Made by a program: the position numbers and the translations under genes. Shown in pieces: positions 1 to 11,100 of a stretch of 64,000 nt of DNA. How positions within the stretch are numbered: position 1 is the stretch's first letter; each line of letters starts with the position of its first letter. Location of the stretch: the NCBI GenBank assembly GCA_965198095.1, contig OZ240239.1, positions 3,658,001 to 3,722,000 on the forward strand, written 5' to 3'. This stretch comes from CBDFJH01 sp965198095 (GTDB taxonomy: Bacteria > Latescibacterota > UBA2968 > GCA-2709665). Under the pieces are notes generated by a model, which worked only from the letters and a program-made list of their open reading frames with translations, searched no databases and was not told the origin of the DNA.

Positions 1-1670
1 GCCTCCAGAATCTCGTCCACTTCACCATTCTTGAAACCGATGAAGTTCGAGCCTCGACCTTCGGCCTGAGACGAATGCCATACCTGGTATGCGTCGGGTG
101 GGAAGCGAACGCCCCCTCCGCCGGACCACCCGAGCGTGACGGCAGCGAACTCCTGGTTCTTGACTCGATCCAGAAAGATAGACCAGTCCAATTCGCGAAC
201 TTGGCAGACAATGCCGATATCCTCCAACTCACTTTGCAGCGTGAGCGCGATGTCCTTCCTGAGCTGGTTGCCCGAGTTGACCAGAAATTCAAACTTGAAG
301 GGTGTTCTCTTGCCCCTTATCTCTTTATCAAGCATCCCGTCGTTGTCGCTGTCGCCCCATCCCGCCTCTTCCAAGAGCTGGAGTGCCAATTCTGGATCAT
401 ATTCATACGGTTTCAGACCGTGGTTGTACTCAGGTCGGAACTTGTGGATGGGTCCCTCAACCGTCTCTCCCAGGGCGAGAAGCAGATTCTCGACCAACCC
501 TTGCCGATCAATAAGGTGAGTCATCGCTCGTCGCACCCGCAGGTCGCGAAATAGAGGATGGGCATTGTTCCACCCGATGTAGGTATATCCGCTGGAGTAT
601 TCGATCCCTTTGAAGAACCGTCCGACAAAATTCGGAGACCAGCTCTTGTCCTTGAACTCCAGGGGCCGCAGACTGCGGACGTCCAGATTCCCGTTGGTCA
701 ACTCGACAAACGCCGCATCTTCGTTGTTGATGATCTTGAACACGATTCTGTCCGTATAGCCCGTCGCCGGAAGGCCTTCTACCCCCCTTCCCCAGTAGTC
801 GGGGTTGCGCGTGAGCACGACCTTCTGTCCCGTAATCACATCCTGCTCCCAGTCTTTCACCAGGTAAGGGCCCGACCCCAGCATCCGCCGATTGAAACCC
901 TGGTTGAACGCGTCGGCGAATTTCACCACGCGGTCCTTGTGCGGCCCCGCTTCCCAGGTGCCGTCAATCAGGCTTCGCACCGGAACCGGGTCCATCAGAC
1001 CATCGGCGTCGTAGAAATGTCTCGGCAGAATTTCGAACGAGCCCAGCGAGATATCGTTGCGGAAATAGGGCTCCCTGCAGACGAAGCTGATCTTGGACGG
1101 ACCCACCTTACGGACATCCCGGACCGCGGCATAATAGTTGCGCACGTGAGCGGCGAGCACGCGCGGATTGTGGATCACCTTCATGCTGAAGATCACGTCG
1201 TCCACCGTCATCGATCTGCCGTCCGCGAAGCGCACGTTGTCCCGCAGTTCGAACGTGTAGGTCAGGTGGTCTTCGGAAATCTGCGGGTAGGCCTTGGCGA
1301 CGCTCCCTTTCAGTGCAAAAGGGGGCTCGTTTTCCGCGTAGAGCAGCGAATCGTAAATGTAGCGGTGAACCCTCGAAGCGCCGGCGTCGTTTGAAGTGTA
1401 CGGATTGAAATTTTCGGGATCGGACAGGAAGTGAAACACCATCCAGTCCCCATACGTGGGGTTGTCCCGCCCTTCATATCTGAGCGGCGCCGGTTCCGTC
1501 CCGTCCAGGACGATGATGTCCTTTGTCCCGGCAAGCATTTCTTGGACCTTCTGCCAAGATGCCGCCGGATCGATCAGGTCGGGGGACGGCGCTTCCGAAC
1601 CGCACGACAGAAGGAGACCCGCGACCGCGGCCGGCAAGATCGAAAAGAGACCGTTTGACTGTCGCTTCAT
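1..1670 (-). CDS. Peptide/oligopeptide ABC transporter substrate-binding lipoprotein (family 5), C-terminus beyond window edge
   Basis: Translating the minus strand from the ATG at 1670 gives an uninterrupted protein of over 550 residues running off the window start. Residues 1-23 form a lipoprotein signal with lipobox LLLSC (Cys23). The body has family 5 binding-protein features: a DWMVFHFLSDPENFNPY segment near the start, then FADGRSMTVDDVIFSM (the usual 'DG..ltaeDV.fs' pattern) and GSGPYLVKDW. The protein should sit on the outer face of the inner membrane or in the periplasm and feed peptides or similar ligands to an ABC permease, which is not in the window. A GGAGGAAG ribosome-binding site precedes the start. 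It lies 81 bp downstream of the GlmL-like gene on the same strand. Ligand specificity cannot be read from sequence. Confidence 0.9.
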   Translation of the reverse strand, partial: MKRQSNGLFSILPAAVAGLLLSCGSEAPSPDLIDPAASWQKVQEMLAGTKDIIVLDGTEPAPLRYEGRDNPTYGDWMVFHFLSDPENFNPYTSNDAGASRVHRYIYDSLLYAENEPPFALKGSVAKAYPQISEDHLTYTFELRDNVRFADGRSMTVDDVIFSMKVIHNPRVLAAHVRNYYAAVRDVRKVGPSKISFVCREPYFRNDISLGSFEILPRHFYDADGLMDPVPVRSLIDGTWEAGPHKDRVVKFADAFNQGFNRRMLGSGPYLVKDWEQDVITGQKVVLTRNPDYWGRGVEGLPATGYTDRIVFKIINNEDAAFVELTNGNLDVRSLRPLEFKDKSWSPNFVGRFFKGIEYSSGYTYIGWNNAHPLFRDLRVRRAMTHLIDRQGLVENLLLALGETVEGPIHKFRPEYNHGLKPYEYDPELALQLLEEAGWGDSDNDGMLDKEIRGKRTPFKFEFLVNSGNQLRKDIALTLQSELEDIGIVCQVRELDWSIFLDRVKNQEFAAVTLGWSGGGGVRFPPDAYQVWHSSQAEGRGSNFIGFKNGEVDEILE

Positions 1671-1751
1671 GCGTTCTTCCTCCGTGGATTGCGATCTCAC
1701 GGCGTCCGAGCTTGCACGGTCCGCGCGTTCTCCGCGCCTCCCGGTGAGATC

Positions 1752-3531
<1,780 letters not shown>

Positions 3532-3539
<8 letters not shown>

Positions 3540-3879
3540 CTCTGTCCTGTTCCAGCTCCAGGATCTTGTCGACCAGGAACGCAATACTCGGACGTTTCTC
3601 CAGGAACCGGACAAAACGCTCGTAGTCGACCGTCGAAAAAATCAGTGTCAAAAAGGGAGATAGAAAGACCAGAAACTGACTTCCAATAAAGTTGAACGGG
3701 CGGCCCATCTCCAGAATCATCAGGGCGGGCGTCGTCATGCGACGTCTGACGACAAATCTGGCCAGCCGCTCCGCCAGCGCCGCCTCTTCCGGGTCGAACC
3801 GATCTTCGGGCGCTTCGACAGCAAAGGCGTGCGACCACCAAGCACTAAACCGCGTCTTGCGAGACCCGATCCCTGACAA
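3532..3879 (-). CDS. Small hypothetical protein with one hydrophobic segment, paired with GlmL-like gene
   Basis: 115 residues. The N-terminal half is charged and probably helical (EEAALAERLARFVVRRR); residues about 62-82 (FNFIGSQFLVFLSPFLTLIF) form one strongly hydrophobic stretch; the C-terminus is acidic (ILELEQDRDE). The stop overlaps the start of the GlmL-like gene by 8 bp and the start overlaps the end of the upstream membrane protein by 35 bp, so the three form a tight cluster. I do not recognise a family. A possible role is membrane-associated partner of the ASKHA protein, inferred only from position. The start could be an internal codon, since the overlap upstream is rather long. Confidence 0.6.
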
Positions 3880-4297
3880 AACGCATCACCTCGTCCCGAT
3901 TCTCCTGACAACTGAGGAAGAGCCCCCTGAAAGCATCGAGCCGGCTCGGACCGGCGAAGGGGCTGAGGAAGAGCCCTTCACGGGAAGCGGAGATCCTTCG
4001 TATCCGGTTCCAGGCCATCTTCCGGATCATCCCCGCGTGGGAAACCTTGATCCCCTCCCGATCGAGGGCGTAGCGGGTGGGCAGCAAATACCGCGAGAGA
4101 GAAGCGCCCAACAGTCCAAACGTAATCAGGCTGAACACCGACTCCTCGAAACTGACCCAGACCCCGACGGACAGCCCGATCAAGATCGAGAGAAGCAGAC
4201 CAGACTTGAAACGGGATTCGTCCAGGAGGGGATGTACCCGCCACCGGATCTCTTCGGAGCGACCGCCATGGTCTGCGCGGCGATCCCATGTCGGCAT
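3845..4297 (-). CDS. Small membrane protein with two predicted TM segments and PH-like C-terminus
   Basis: 150 residues. Two adjacent hydrophobic segments (around residues 32-48 and 54-68) are followed by a soluble part with LDREGIKVSHAGMIRKMAWNRIRR, a pattern seen in bacterial PH-like proteins where a membrane hairpin precedes a beta-rich domain. The C-terminal end is rich in charged residues. It lies between the octanoyltransferase-like gene (18 bp upstream) and the 115-residue ORF. Function unknown; PH-like assignment is by pattern only and uncertain. Confidence 0.6.
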   Translation of the reverse strand: MPTWDRRADHGGRSEEIRWRVHPLLDESRFKSGLLLSILIGLSVGVWVSFEESVFSLITFGLLGASLSRYLLPTRYALDREGIKVSHAGMIRKMAWNRIRRISASREGLFLSPFAGPSRLDAFRGLFLSCQENRDEVMRFVRDRVSQDAV

Positions 4298-4315
4298 CTT
4301 CTCAGATCTCCCGGT

Positions 4316-5176
4316 TCATCTCCGAACGGGGGCGCGCGCGCTCAAATTCCACGCTTCTGCGCCATATTTCTCCGCTGTCAGGCGCTCGGCTTCCTTCGCC
4401 TCCTCCGGGGACAGCTGCGCCTCCTCCAGCGCGACGTCCAGGCGCTCCTCAAACCCCTCTCGAAGCACTTGAGCAACCTCTTCGAATTGCACCGCTCGAC
4501 CAACGATCTCCTCCAGCGAGAGGGTGTGTGCGTCCAGCTCCTGCCTGAAATGCGCCTTGACGCGCGCATCTCCATACGGCATCAGGTCCACGATCCGCTT
4601 GTGCTCGGGTCCGATCAGCAAAGACCCGTGCTGCAGCAATACGGACCCCATGCGACGCTGCGCACTTCCGACCAGTTTCTTGCCCTCGACCACGACTTCG
4701 AACTGGGCGGTGCTGGAGAAACAGGGGTTCGCGACGCGCTCGCCCCGCGGCGAAGGGAGCCTTTGACGATGGGGCTCGAACCGCGCGTCGACGCCGAGAC
4801 GCCGGATGCCGGCGACGAGGCAGACGCTGATCTTTTCGTAGGCCTCCAGAATTTTCCCGCCAAGATGCGAATCATCGGCCGTGCAGAGCACGCTGTAGGT
4901 CAGCTCGTTCCAGTGCAGGACGGCCCGGCCGCCCGTCGGCCGTCGGACCCAGTCGATTCCCGCGCGGCGGCACTTTTCGAGACTCACGTCGCGCTCGACG
5001 CGCTGCGCATAGCCGAAAGAGATCGCCGGGGGCGACCAGCCGAACACGCGGAGGGTAGGAGGCGACGTCCCCCGTTCGACGGACCGCGCGACCGCTTCGT
5101 CCACCGCCATATTAAAAAAGGCGTTTCCAAATCGGCTGTTCAGGAAACGCCACCGGTTCGACTTCCCGTCCGCCAT
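4316..5176 (-). CDS. Lipoate-protein ligase A / octanoyltransferase family protein (LipM-like)
   Basis: 286 residues of the biotin/lipoate protein ligase fold. The diagnostic lysine/glycine loop region appears as VRRPTGGRAVLHWNELTYS, and the later VEGKKLVGSAQRR matches the catalytic-lysine segment of the LplA/LipM/LipL family. A cysteine in NPCFSSTAQFEV sits where LipM-type octanoyltransferases carry their acyl-accepting Cys, which favours octanoyl transfer from octanoyl-ACP over ATP-dependent lipoate ligation. The neighbouring type II fatty-acid genes would supply octanoyl-ACP. The C-terminal region is rich in Glu and Arg. Whether it acts on GcvH or on dehydrogenase E2 domains cannot be told. 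Confidence 0.8.
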   Translation of the reverse strand: MADGKSNRWRFLNSRFGNAFFNMAVDEAVARSVERGTSPPTLRVFGWSPPAISFGYAQRVERDVSLEKCRRAGIDWVRRPTGGRAVLHWNELTYSVLCTADDSHLGGKILEAYEKISVCLVAGIRRLGVDARFEPHRQRLPSPRGERVANPCFSSTAQFEVVVEGKKLVGSAQRRMGSVLLQHGSLLIGPEHKRIVDLMPYGDARVKAHFRQELDAHTLSLEEIVGRAVQFEEVAQVLREGFEERLDVALEEAQLSPEEAKEAERLTAEKYGAEAWNLSARAPVRR

Positions 5177-5179
5177 CGC

Positions 5180-5905
5180 CTAACAGACCTGTAGCCTTTT
5201 CAGCGCATCTCTGGCCGCCATTTGTTGGGCTTCCTTCTTGCTCCGACCTCGCCCGAGGCCCATGCTTTTGCCCTTGATCACGACCTCCACTGTAAAGAGC
5301 TTGCGGTGGTCAGGCCCTTCCTCCGAGTTCACCAGATACCTGGGATGCCCCTGCCCCTCTCCCTGAGTATGTTCCAGGAGCACGCTCTTGAAATTCAGAT
5401 AGGCTCCGTTTGAAACCACCTTGTCCACGTTGGAGAGAAGGGTCCGCCTCAAGAAAATGTCGGCGGCATTCAGGCCTCCATCCAAATAGATGGCGCCCAG
5501 CAGCGCCTCGAACGCGTCTCCAATGATCGAGGTCCGGTCGCGCCCACCCGAGAGGCCTTCCTCCTTACTCAGCAAAACATACGAACCCAGACCCAACTCG
5601 CGGCCCATCTGCGCCAGAACCACCTTGCTCACGAGTAAGGACTTGATCTGTGTGAGGTCGCCCTCCCGCTTCTGACCAAACCTCTTGAAGAGACGCTCCG
5701 TCACGACGAGGTCGAGAACGGCGTCGCCCAGAAATTCCAGGCGTTCATTCGATTCAACGCCCTCTCCATCGACGGCATAGACGTATGAGCGGTGCTTCAG
5801 CGCCTGCGTCAGGTACTCCAAGTTGGCAAACGTGTAGCCCAGTTTTCCCTGGAGCTCCTCCAGCGGCCCGTTCTCAATACTCCCGTGCGTGAGCCAGGCG
5901 CCCAA
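5180..5905 (-). CDS. rnc: Ribonuclease III
   Basis: 241 residues with the RNase III signature NERLEFLGDAVLDLVV, whose acidic residues bind the catalytic Mg2+, followed by a C-terminal double-stranded-RNA-binding domain (VIKGKSMGLGRGRSKKEAQQMAARDAL). The enzyme processes rRNA precursors and structured mRNAs. No ATG or GTG suits the family N-terminus; the best start is TTG at 5905. The frame is open further upstream but only with non-standard start codons. The gene follows fabF by 108 bp and ends 3 bp before the octanoyltransferase-like gene. A fab-rnc order is common in bacteria. Confidence 0.93.
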   Translation of the reverse strand: MGAWLTHGSIENGPLEELQGKLGYTFANLEYLTQALKHRSYVYAVDGEGVESNERLEFLGDAVLDLVVTERLFKRFGQKREGDLTQIKSLLVSKVVLAQMGRELGLGSYVLLSKEEGLSGGRDRTSIIGDAFEALLGAIYLDGGLNAADIFLRRTLLSNVDKVVSNGAYLNFKSVLLEHTQGEGQGHPRYLVNSEEGPDHRKLFTVEVVIKGKSMGLGRGRSKKEAQQMAARDALKRLQVC

Positions 5906-6013
5906 CTCGCGTAAAATGCGTCGAAGTCCTATGACGAGATCTCCTTCAAACGGTTTCGATCCGACACTTTCGGTTGAACGCTCGGCGACCTCCCCGTCTC
6001 AGACGGGAAATCG

Positions 6014-7264
6014 CTAGCACCGAAGTTTCCTCATCACCAGAACGGCGTTGTGGCCGCCAAACCCGAAAGAATTGCTCATGGCAACCTCGACCGGCATCTC
6101 GCGGGCCTGATTCGCCACATAATCCAAATCGCATTCGGGATCGGGATGCTCGTAATTCACCGTCGGAGGAACGCAGCCGTCTCTCATGGCCAGAAGACAG
6201 GCGATCATCTCAACCGCGCCCGAGGCACCCAGCAGATGTCCTGTCATCGATTTCGTCGAGCTGACGGCCACCCCCTTCGCCCGTTCCCCAAACACCGACT
6301 TGATCGCCGCGGTCTCGAGCCGGTCGCCGATGTCCGTTGACGTCCCGTGGGCGTTGATATAGTCCACATCCTCCGGTCCCAGGCCTGCACGCGTGAGCGC
6401 CAGTTCCATGGCGCGGGCGCCTCCAGCGCCCCCCGGGGCCATCGCCGTCTGATGGTAGGCGTCCGCAGTATAGGCGATGCTGAGCATCTCTCCGTAGATC
6501 GGCGCGTTTCTGGCCAGCGCGTGCCCGAGCTCCTCCAGCACGAGCCCCCCGGCCCCCTCGCCCAGCACAAATCCGTCTCTTTCCGCGTCGAACGGCCGGC
6601 TCGCGAGCTCCGGCGCATCGTTTCGCGTGGAAAGGGCCTTCATGGACGCAAAGCCGGAGAGTGCGAGCGGGCTGACCGCCGCCTCGGCGCCCCCCGTGAT
6701 CATGACATCGGCCTCGTCGTCTCGAATCTCGCGATACGCGTTCCCGATCGCGTGAGCGGCCGATGAACAGGCGGACACGGTCGTGTAGTTTGGGCCTCTG
6801 ACGCCCAGAGAGATGGAGATCTGGCCGGAGGTCATGTCCGCAATCATCATCGGGACGAAATGCGGACTGACACGTCTTGGACCTTTCTCCATCAGGTTCG
6901 TATGCTGCGCTTCCATGCTCCAGATCCCGCCCACACCCGACCCGAAGATGACTCCGATCCGATCCCGATCCTCCGATTCGATGTCCAGCCCGGAATTCTC
7001 CACGGCCATTCTCGCCGCGCAGACGGCATACTGCGTGCAGAGATCGCTTCGCCGGACCTCCTTCCTTTCCATCCCGAAATCTTCGGGATCGAATCCCTTC
7101 AATTCTGCGCCGATTCGGACTCGGAATGCGGACGTATCGAACCGTTGAATCTCGGCGACACCGCTGACGCCGCCGAGCAGCGCCTCCCAGAACGCCTGTG
7201 TGGACGCCCCGTTCGGGGCCAGCGTGCCCAGGCCTGTGATCACGACAGTTCGACGCTCGTCCAC
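6014..7264 (-). CDS. fabF: 3-oxoacyl-ACP synthase II
   Basis: 416 residues, normal length for KAS II. The nucleophile Cys lies in NYTTVSACSSAAHAIG, and the two catalytic histidines lie in INAHGTSTDIGD and TKSMTGHLLGASG, the Cys-His-His triad of FabF/FabB. It elongates acyl-ACP by condensation with malonyl-ACP in the cytoplasm. It is the last gene of the fab cluster before rnc and follows acpP by 72 bp, the classical acpP-fabF order. Confidence 0.96.
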   Translation of the reverse strand: MDERRTVVITGLGTLAPNGASTQAFWEALLGGVSGVAEIQRFDTSAFRVRIGAELKGFDPEDFGMERKEVRRSDLCTQYAVCAARMAVENSGLDIESEDRDRIGVIFGSGVGGIWSMEAQHTNLMEKGPRRVSPHFVPMMIADMTSGQISISLGVRGPNYTTVSACSSAAHAIGNAYREIRDDEADVMITGGAEAAVSPLALSGFASMKALSTRNDAPELASRPFDAERDGFVLGEGAGGLVLEELGHALARNAPIYGEMLSIAYTADAYHQTAMAPGGAGGARAMELALTRAGLGPEDVDYINAHGTSTDIGDRLETAAIKSVFGERAKGVAVSSTKSMTGHLLGASGAVEMIACLLAMRDGCVPPTVNYEHPDPECDLDYVANQAREMPVEVAMSNSFGFGGHNAVLVMRKLRC

Positions 7265-7336
7265 GGATCCATCCAGTCATGGGCGTCGCTCAACTCGTGC
7301 CCATGTCTCCACACCCCACCCTCCACCCGGCGGGCT

Positions 7337-7576
7337 TCACTCCCCCAGACGCCTCTTCAAGTAGTCGGTCGCGTCGCTGACCGTTTCCAGCTTCTCGGCG
7401 TCTTCGTCCGGAATCTCCAGGTCAAACTCCTCTTCGAACGCCATCACCAGCTCGACCGTATCCAGCGAGTCCGCACCCAGATCGTCTATGAAATGGGCAG
7501 CGGGGGTCACGCTTTCCGCATCCACACCGAGCTGCTCCACGAGCAGGTCAACCACCTTCTGTTGAACGTCCGCCAT
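7337..7576 (-). CDS. acpP: Acyl carrier protein
   Basis: 79 residues, strongly acidic, with the phosphopantetheine attachment motif GADSLDTVEL (Ser37). It carries acyl intermediates for FabD, FabG, FabH and FabF encoded beside it. It lies 12 bp downstream of fabG, in the usual fabG-acpP-fabF order. Confidence 0.97.
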   Translation of the reverse strand: MADVQQKVVDLLVEQLGVDAESVTPAAHFIDDLGADSLDTVELVMAFEEEFDLEIPDEDAEKLETVSDATDYLKRRLGE

Positions 7577-7588
7577 TGCGTTCCTCCA

Positions 7589-8335
7589 TTACATTACCAT
7601 GCCGCCATCCACGACGAGGACCTGCCCGGTGATGTAGGCGGCATCATCTGAAACCAGAAAGGCGACAGCAGCTGCGACATCCTCCGGCCTTCCAAAGGCG
7701 CCCAGCGGGATCTGGGCGAGGAGTCTTTCCTTTACGCCCGCACTCAAACCGGACGTCATCTCGGTCGGGATGAAGCCGGGGGCCACCACGTTCGCCGTAA
7801 TCCCACGCCCAGCCAACTCCCGGGCCACCGTCTTCGTGAGTCCGATGAGCCCCGATTTGGAGGCCGTGTAATTGATCTGGCCCGGATTTCCGACAAGCCC
7901 GGTCACGGATGAGACCGTCACGATCCGGCCGCTTCGTCTACGCATCATCACCCGCGCCGCGGCCTTGATGCAGAGAAAGGCACCCTTCAGGTTGACGTCC
8001 AAGACAGCGTCCCAGTCCGCCTCCCTCATCCGCATCAACAGCGCGTCACGCGTGATGCCCGCGTTGCACACCAGGATGTCCACCCTTTCCCAGCGATCCA
8101 GAACCGTCTTGAAAAGCGCCTGAACCCCTGCCGGATCCGACACGTCCGCCTGCAGCCCTAGCGCGCGCCGTCCCAGGCCTTCGAGGCGCTGCGACACCCC
8201 CTTTGCAGCCTCCACGCTCCGACTGGCGCAGACCGCCACGTCGGCCCCCTCATCCGCCAGACGAAGCGCGACGGCCTCCCCAATTCCGCGCGACCCTCCC
8301 GTCACGATGGCCGTCTTGCCCTCCAAGCGATTCAC
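7589..8335 (-). CDS. fabG: 3-oxoacyl-ACP reductase
   Basis: 248 residues from a GTG start (VNRLEGKTAIVTGGSRGIG). The Rossmann glycine motif TGGSRGIG lies near the N-terminus and the SDR catalytic Tyr and Lys in INYTASKSG. It reduces 3-oxoacyl-ACP with NADPH. The GTG start overlaps the TGA stop of fabD by 4 bases (GTGA), so the two should be translationally coupled. The frame is open 52 codons upstream, but that part only mirrors fabD in another frame. Confidence 0.95.
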   Translation of the reverse strand: MNRLEGKTAIVTGGSRGIGEAVALRLADEGADVAVCASRSVEAAKGVSQRLEGLGRRALGLQADVSDPAGVQALFKTVLDRWERVDILVCNAGITRDALLMRMREADWDAVLDVNLKGAFLCIKAAARVMMRRRSGRIVTVSSVTGLVGNPGQINYTASKSGLIGLTKTVARELAGRGITANVVAPGFIPTEMTSGLSAGVKERLLAQIPLGAFGRPEDVAAAVAFLVSDDAAYITGQVLVVDGGMVM

Positions 8336-9252
8336 GCCGCGGCCTCCTCGATCTCCTCGACGGTCCCAGCGCCTGAAACGGAGACCTTCCGATCGATTCT
8401 TCGCATCAGTCCCCTCAACACGTTGCCGGGGCCAACCTCCAGCGCACGATCCATCCCCAGGGAAATCAGGCAGCGCACGCAGGCCGTCCACCTCACCGGT
8501 GAAACCACCTGCTCCAAAAGCAGGCGCTTGAGGTGAGCGGGGTCCCGAGTCGGCTCGGCCGTCACGTTGGGAATGACCGGGACAGACGGAGTCGAAAATA
8601 CGATCGTTTCCAAGAGACTGGCAAGCGGCGCCACCGCGGGTGCCATCAACGCGGAGTGAAAGGCGCCGCTCACGCGGAGCTCGACGCAGCGTTTCGCGCC
8701 GCGCGCCGGGGCCTCTTCCAGTACTCGATCCACCCCCGCCCGGTCGCCCGCAACAACGACCTGGCCGGGACAGTTGAAGTTCGCGGGCGAAACCACGCCT
8801 TTATCCCGAATCGATTCGCAAAGGTCGCAGGCCTCATCGTCGGAGAGCCCGAAAATTGCGGCCATCTTTCCGGGTCGCAGCGCACCCGCGGCCTGCATGG
8901 CCTGTCCTCTGGCGCCCACGATCCGCAGTCCGTCTTCGAGAGAGATCGCCCCGGCTGCCGCCAGCGCCCCGATCTCGCCCACGCTGTGCCCGGCCACGAA
9001 GGCGGGGCGAATCCCCTTCTCCTCCAGAACGGCCAGGGCGGCCAGGCTGTGCGAAAAAACCGCCGGCTGGGTGACCGCAGTCTGTTTCAGAGAGGCTTCC
9101 GGGCCGGCGAAGCACAAGGACTTCAGCCCGATACCCAGAATCTCATCGGCAAGATCGAAGACGTGGCGCGCCGCTTCCGAGGCGGCGTAGAAATCCTGCC
9201 CCATGCCGACGAACTGCGAACCCTGCCCAGGAAACAAAAAGGCCAACGACAC
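8332..9252 (-). CDS. fabD: Malonyl-CoA:ACP transacylase
   Basis: 306 residues. The nucleophilic serine lies in FVAGHSVGEIGAL and the active-site His in GAFHSALM, as in FabD; the N-terminal FLFPGQGSQ is also diagnostic. It loads malonyl groups onto AcpP. Start is GTG. The C-terminus is Glu-rich (VEEIEEAAA) and overlaps the start of fabG. Confidence 0.96.
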   Translation of the reverse strand: MSLAFLFPGQGSQFVGMGQDFYAASEAARHVFDLADEILGIGLKSLCFAGPEASLKQTAVTQPAVFSHSLAALAVLEEKGIRPAFVAGHSVGEIGALAAAGAISLEDGLRIVGARGQAMQAAGALRPGKMAAIFGLSDDEACDLCESIRDKGVVSPANFNCPGQVVVAGDRAGVDRVLEEAPARGAKRCVELRVSGAFHSALMAPAVAPLASLLETIVFSTPSVPVIPNVTAEPTRDPAHLKRLLLEQVVSPVRWTACVRCLISLGMDRALEVGPGNVLRGLMRRIDRKVSVSGAGTVEEIEEAAA

Positions 9253-9297
9253 GGCTGCAGGACCTAGGGTCCAAGGAACAACGTTTCGAATTTCACG

Positions 9298-10293
9298 CTA
9301 ATAGGCCCACTTCAGCAGGGCGCTTCCCCAGGTGAACCCCGCTCCCGCGCTCGCCAACACGACATAGTCTCCGGGGCTGAGCCGCCCTTCCTCCTCGGCA
9401 TCCGAAAGTCCGATCGGAATCGTCCCGCAGGTCGTATTCGCGTACCGATCTATGTCGATCAACACCTTGTCTTCGGACAGGTTCATCCTGCGCGCGCTCG
9501 CGTCTATAATTCGCCTGTTGGCCTGATGTGGAACGAACAGCGCGATGTCTTCTCCGGTAAGTCCGTTCCGTTTCAGGAGGTCGGCCGACGCCGAGGCCAT
9601 GCGGGTCGCGGCGAACTTGAAGACCTCACGGCCATCCTGGTGTATGTAGTGCATCCCTTTTGCCACGGTTTCGTGGCTGGCCGGGTGGAGGCTGCCTCCT
9701 CCAGGCTGGCAGAGGTACTGTCCCCCGGAACCATCCACCCGGAATACGTAGTCTTGAATCCCTTCGCCGTCCGCTCCGGGCTCGAGGAAGACCGCGCCGG
9801 CACCGTCGCCGAACAGCACGCACGTGGACCTGTCGGTGTAGTCCACGATGCTGCTCATCTTGTCCGCCCCGATCACGAGCACGCTCCTGTGGGCGCCCGA
9901 TGCCACGAACTGGCCGCCCACGATGAGGGCATAAAGAAAACCGCAGCAGGCCGCGGACAGGTCGAATCCCCACGCATTCTTGGCCCCGATGTTGTCCTGC
10001 ACGAGGCAGGCCGTGGCCGGGAACATCATGTCGGGCGTCACCGTGGATACGATGATGAGCTCGATATCCTCGACATCCAGCTGCTTTTGCTCGATCAGGC
10101 CTTCCGCCGCCCGTGTGGCCAGAACAGAGGTTCCCAGACCGTCGTCCAGGATCCTCCGTTCCCGAATGCCGGTTCGGGACTGGATCCATTCGTCCGTCGT
10201 ATCGACCATCTGCTCCAGGTCGGCGTTCGTCAGCCGCCGCTCCGGGAGGTACTTGGAAACGCCCGTAATGGAAGCGCGAAAACGAGCCTTCAT
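9298..10293 (-). CDS. fabH: 3-oxoacyl-ACP synthase III
   Basis: 331 residues from the ATG giving MKARFRASITG, preceded by a TGAGGAG ribosome-binding site. The Cys-His-Asn triad of KAS III is present: Cys in LSAACCGFLYAL, His in FVPHQANRR, Asn in YANTTCGTIPIGL. It starts fatty-acid synthesis from acetyl-CoA or another short acyl-CoA. plsX, which commonly lies between rpmF and fabH, is absent: fabH follows rpmF directly. Confidence 0.96.
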   Translation of the reverse strand: MKARFRASITGVSKYLPERRLTNADLEQMVDTTDEWIQSRTGIRERRILDDGLGTSVLATRAAEGLIEQKQLDVEDIELIIVSTVTPDMMFPATACLVQDNIGAKNAWGFDLSAACCGFLYALIVGGQFVASGAHRSVLVIGADKMSSIVDYTDRSTCVLFGDGAGAVFLEPGADGEGIQDYVFRVDGSGGQYLCQPGGGSLHPASHETVAKGMHYIHQDGREVFKFAATRMASASADLLKRNGLTGEDIALFVPHQANRRIIDASARRMNLSEDKVLIDIDRYANTTCGTIPIGLSDAEEEGRLSPGDYVVLASAGAGFTWGSALLKWAY

Positions 10294-10313
10294 CTCCTCA
10301 GGACCCCACCTTC

Positions 10314-10496
10314 CTAGACGCCCTCGCCTTCGACCACCTCCTGGCCCTTGTAGTGGCCGCAACTGAGGCAAACCCGATGGGGCTGCCGCTGTCGGCCACA
10401 GTTTGGACATTCAGAAAATGTCGGAGCCCGAAGCTTCCAATGCGAACGGCGTTTGCCTGTTCTCGAGTTGGAGCTTCTCCGTTTTGGATGTGCCAT
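10314..10496 (-). CDS. rpmF: 50S ribosomal protein L32
   Basis: 60 residues, highly basic, beginning MAHPKRRSSNSRTGKRRSHW, with a zinc-ribbon pair CPNC and CLSC spaced as in the zinc-binding form of L32. It is a structural protein of the large ribosomal subunit. It sits between the YceD-like gene and fabH, the usual yceD-rpmF-fab order. Confidence 0.97.
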   Translation of the reverse strand: MAHPKRRSSNSRTGKRRSHWKLRAPTFSECPNCGRQRQPHRVCLSCGHYKGQEVVEGEGV

Positions 10497-10514
10497 CCAA
10501 AATCCTTTCTGCTT

Positions 10515-11024
10515 CTACTTGCCCGTGAACCCTTGCAGCGCCTCCCAACGGGGATCGGCCTTCTCCTGCTTGCATTCGCAGCGACCGAGATTCAAGTTCT
10601 GCCCACACGACGGGCAAAGCCCTTCGCACGACACGCTGCAGATCGGATTCATCGGGATCTCGAGAAGGATGTAATCCTTCACGTGCTCGCCCAGGTCGAT
10701 CCTTCCCTTTTCGTCATCCAGCCAAATGACCGCTTCGTCCTCATCCCCCTCCATCGACGTCGGACGCTCCTTCTGGAGGATGAACTTGAAGTCGCCTCGC
10801 ATGCGGCTCTCAAAGGGATAGAGACAGCGAACGCACGCCATCCGAAGCTCGAATTCCGTCTCGCCCGAGGCCGAGACCGAGTCCCCCATCTTGTAAACGG
10901 TGATCCGTGTGTGAATGGGCTTCGAAAAGTCGAGCTCCTCATCCTCGATGTGGAGCTCCTCCGGAGACTCTGACCATTCGAACGCGTTGGCGCCTTCGTC
11001 GAGTTCCCTCAATTCGATTTCCAA
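10515..11024 (-). CDS. YceD family (DUF177) protein
   Basis: 169 residues from a TTG at 11024 (LEIELRELDEGANAFEW), with an AGAGG site about ten bases upstream; the frame is open to an ATG at 11138, but that would overlap ndk and add residues not typical of the family. A cysteine set (MACVRC, then CSVSCEGLCPSCGQNLN) matches the DUF177/YceD zinc-ribbon-like C-terminus. The family is almost always upstream of rpmF and is linked to 23S rRNA maturation in some bacteria. Position and motif make the family call firm; start choice is uncertain. Confidence 0.85.
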   Translation of the reverse strand: MEIELRELDEGANAFEWSESPEELHIEDEELDFSKPIHTRITVYKMGDSVSASGETEFELRMACVRCLYPFESRMRGDFKFILQKERPTSMEGDEDEAVIWLDDEKGRIDLGEHVKDYILLEIPMNPICSVSCEGLCPSCGQNLNLGRCECKQEKADPRWEALQGFTGK

Positions 11025-11100
11025 AACAGGCGCCTCTCGCAGTAAACGACCGGAGGTGGGGTTTTCTCTCAGGGTTCCGTTGTCCTGCCGCCGCGAACCC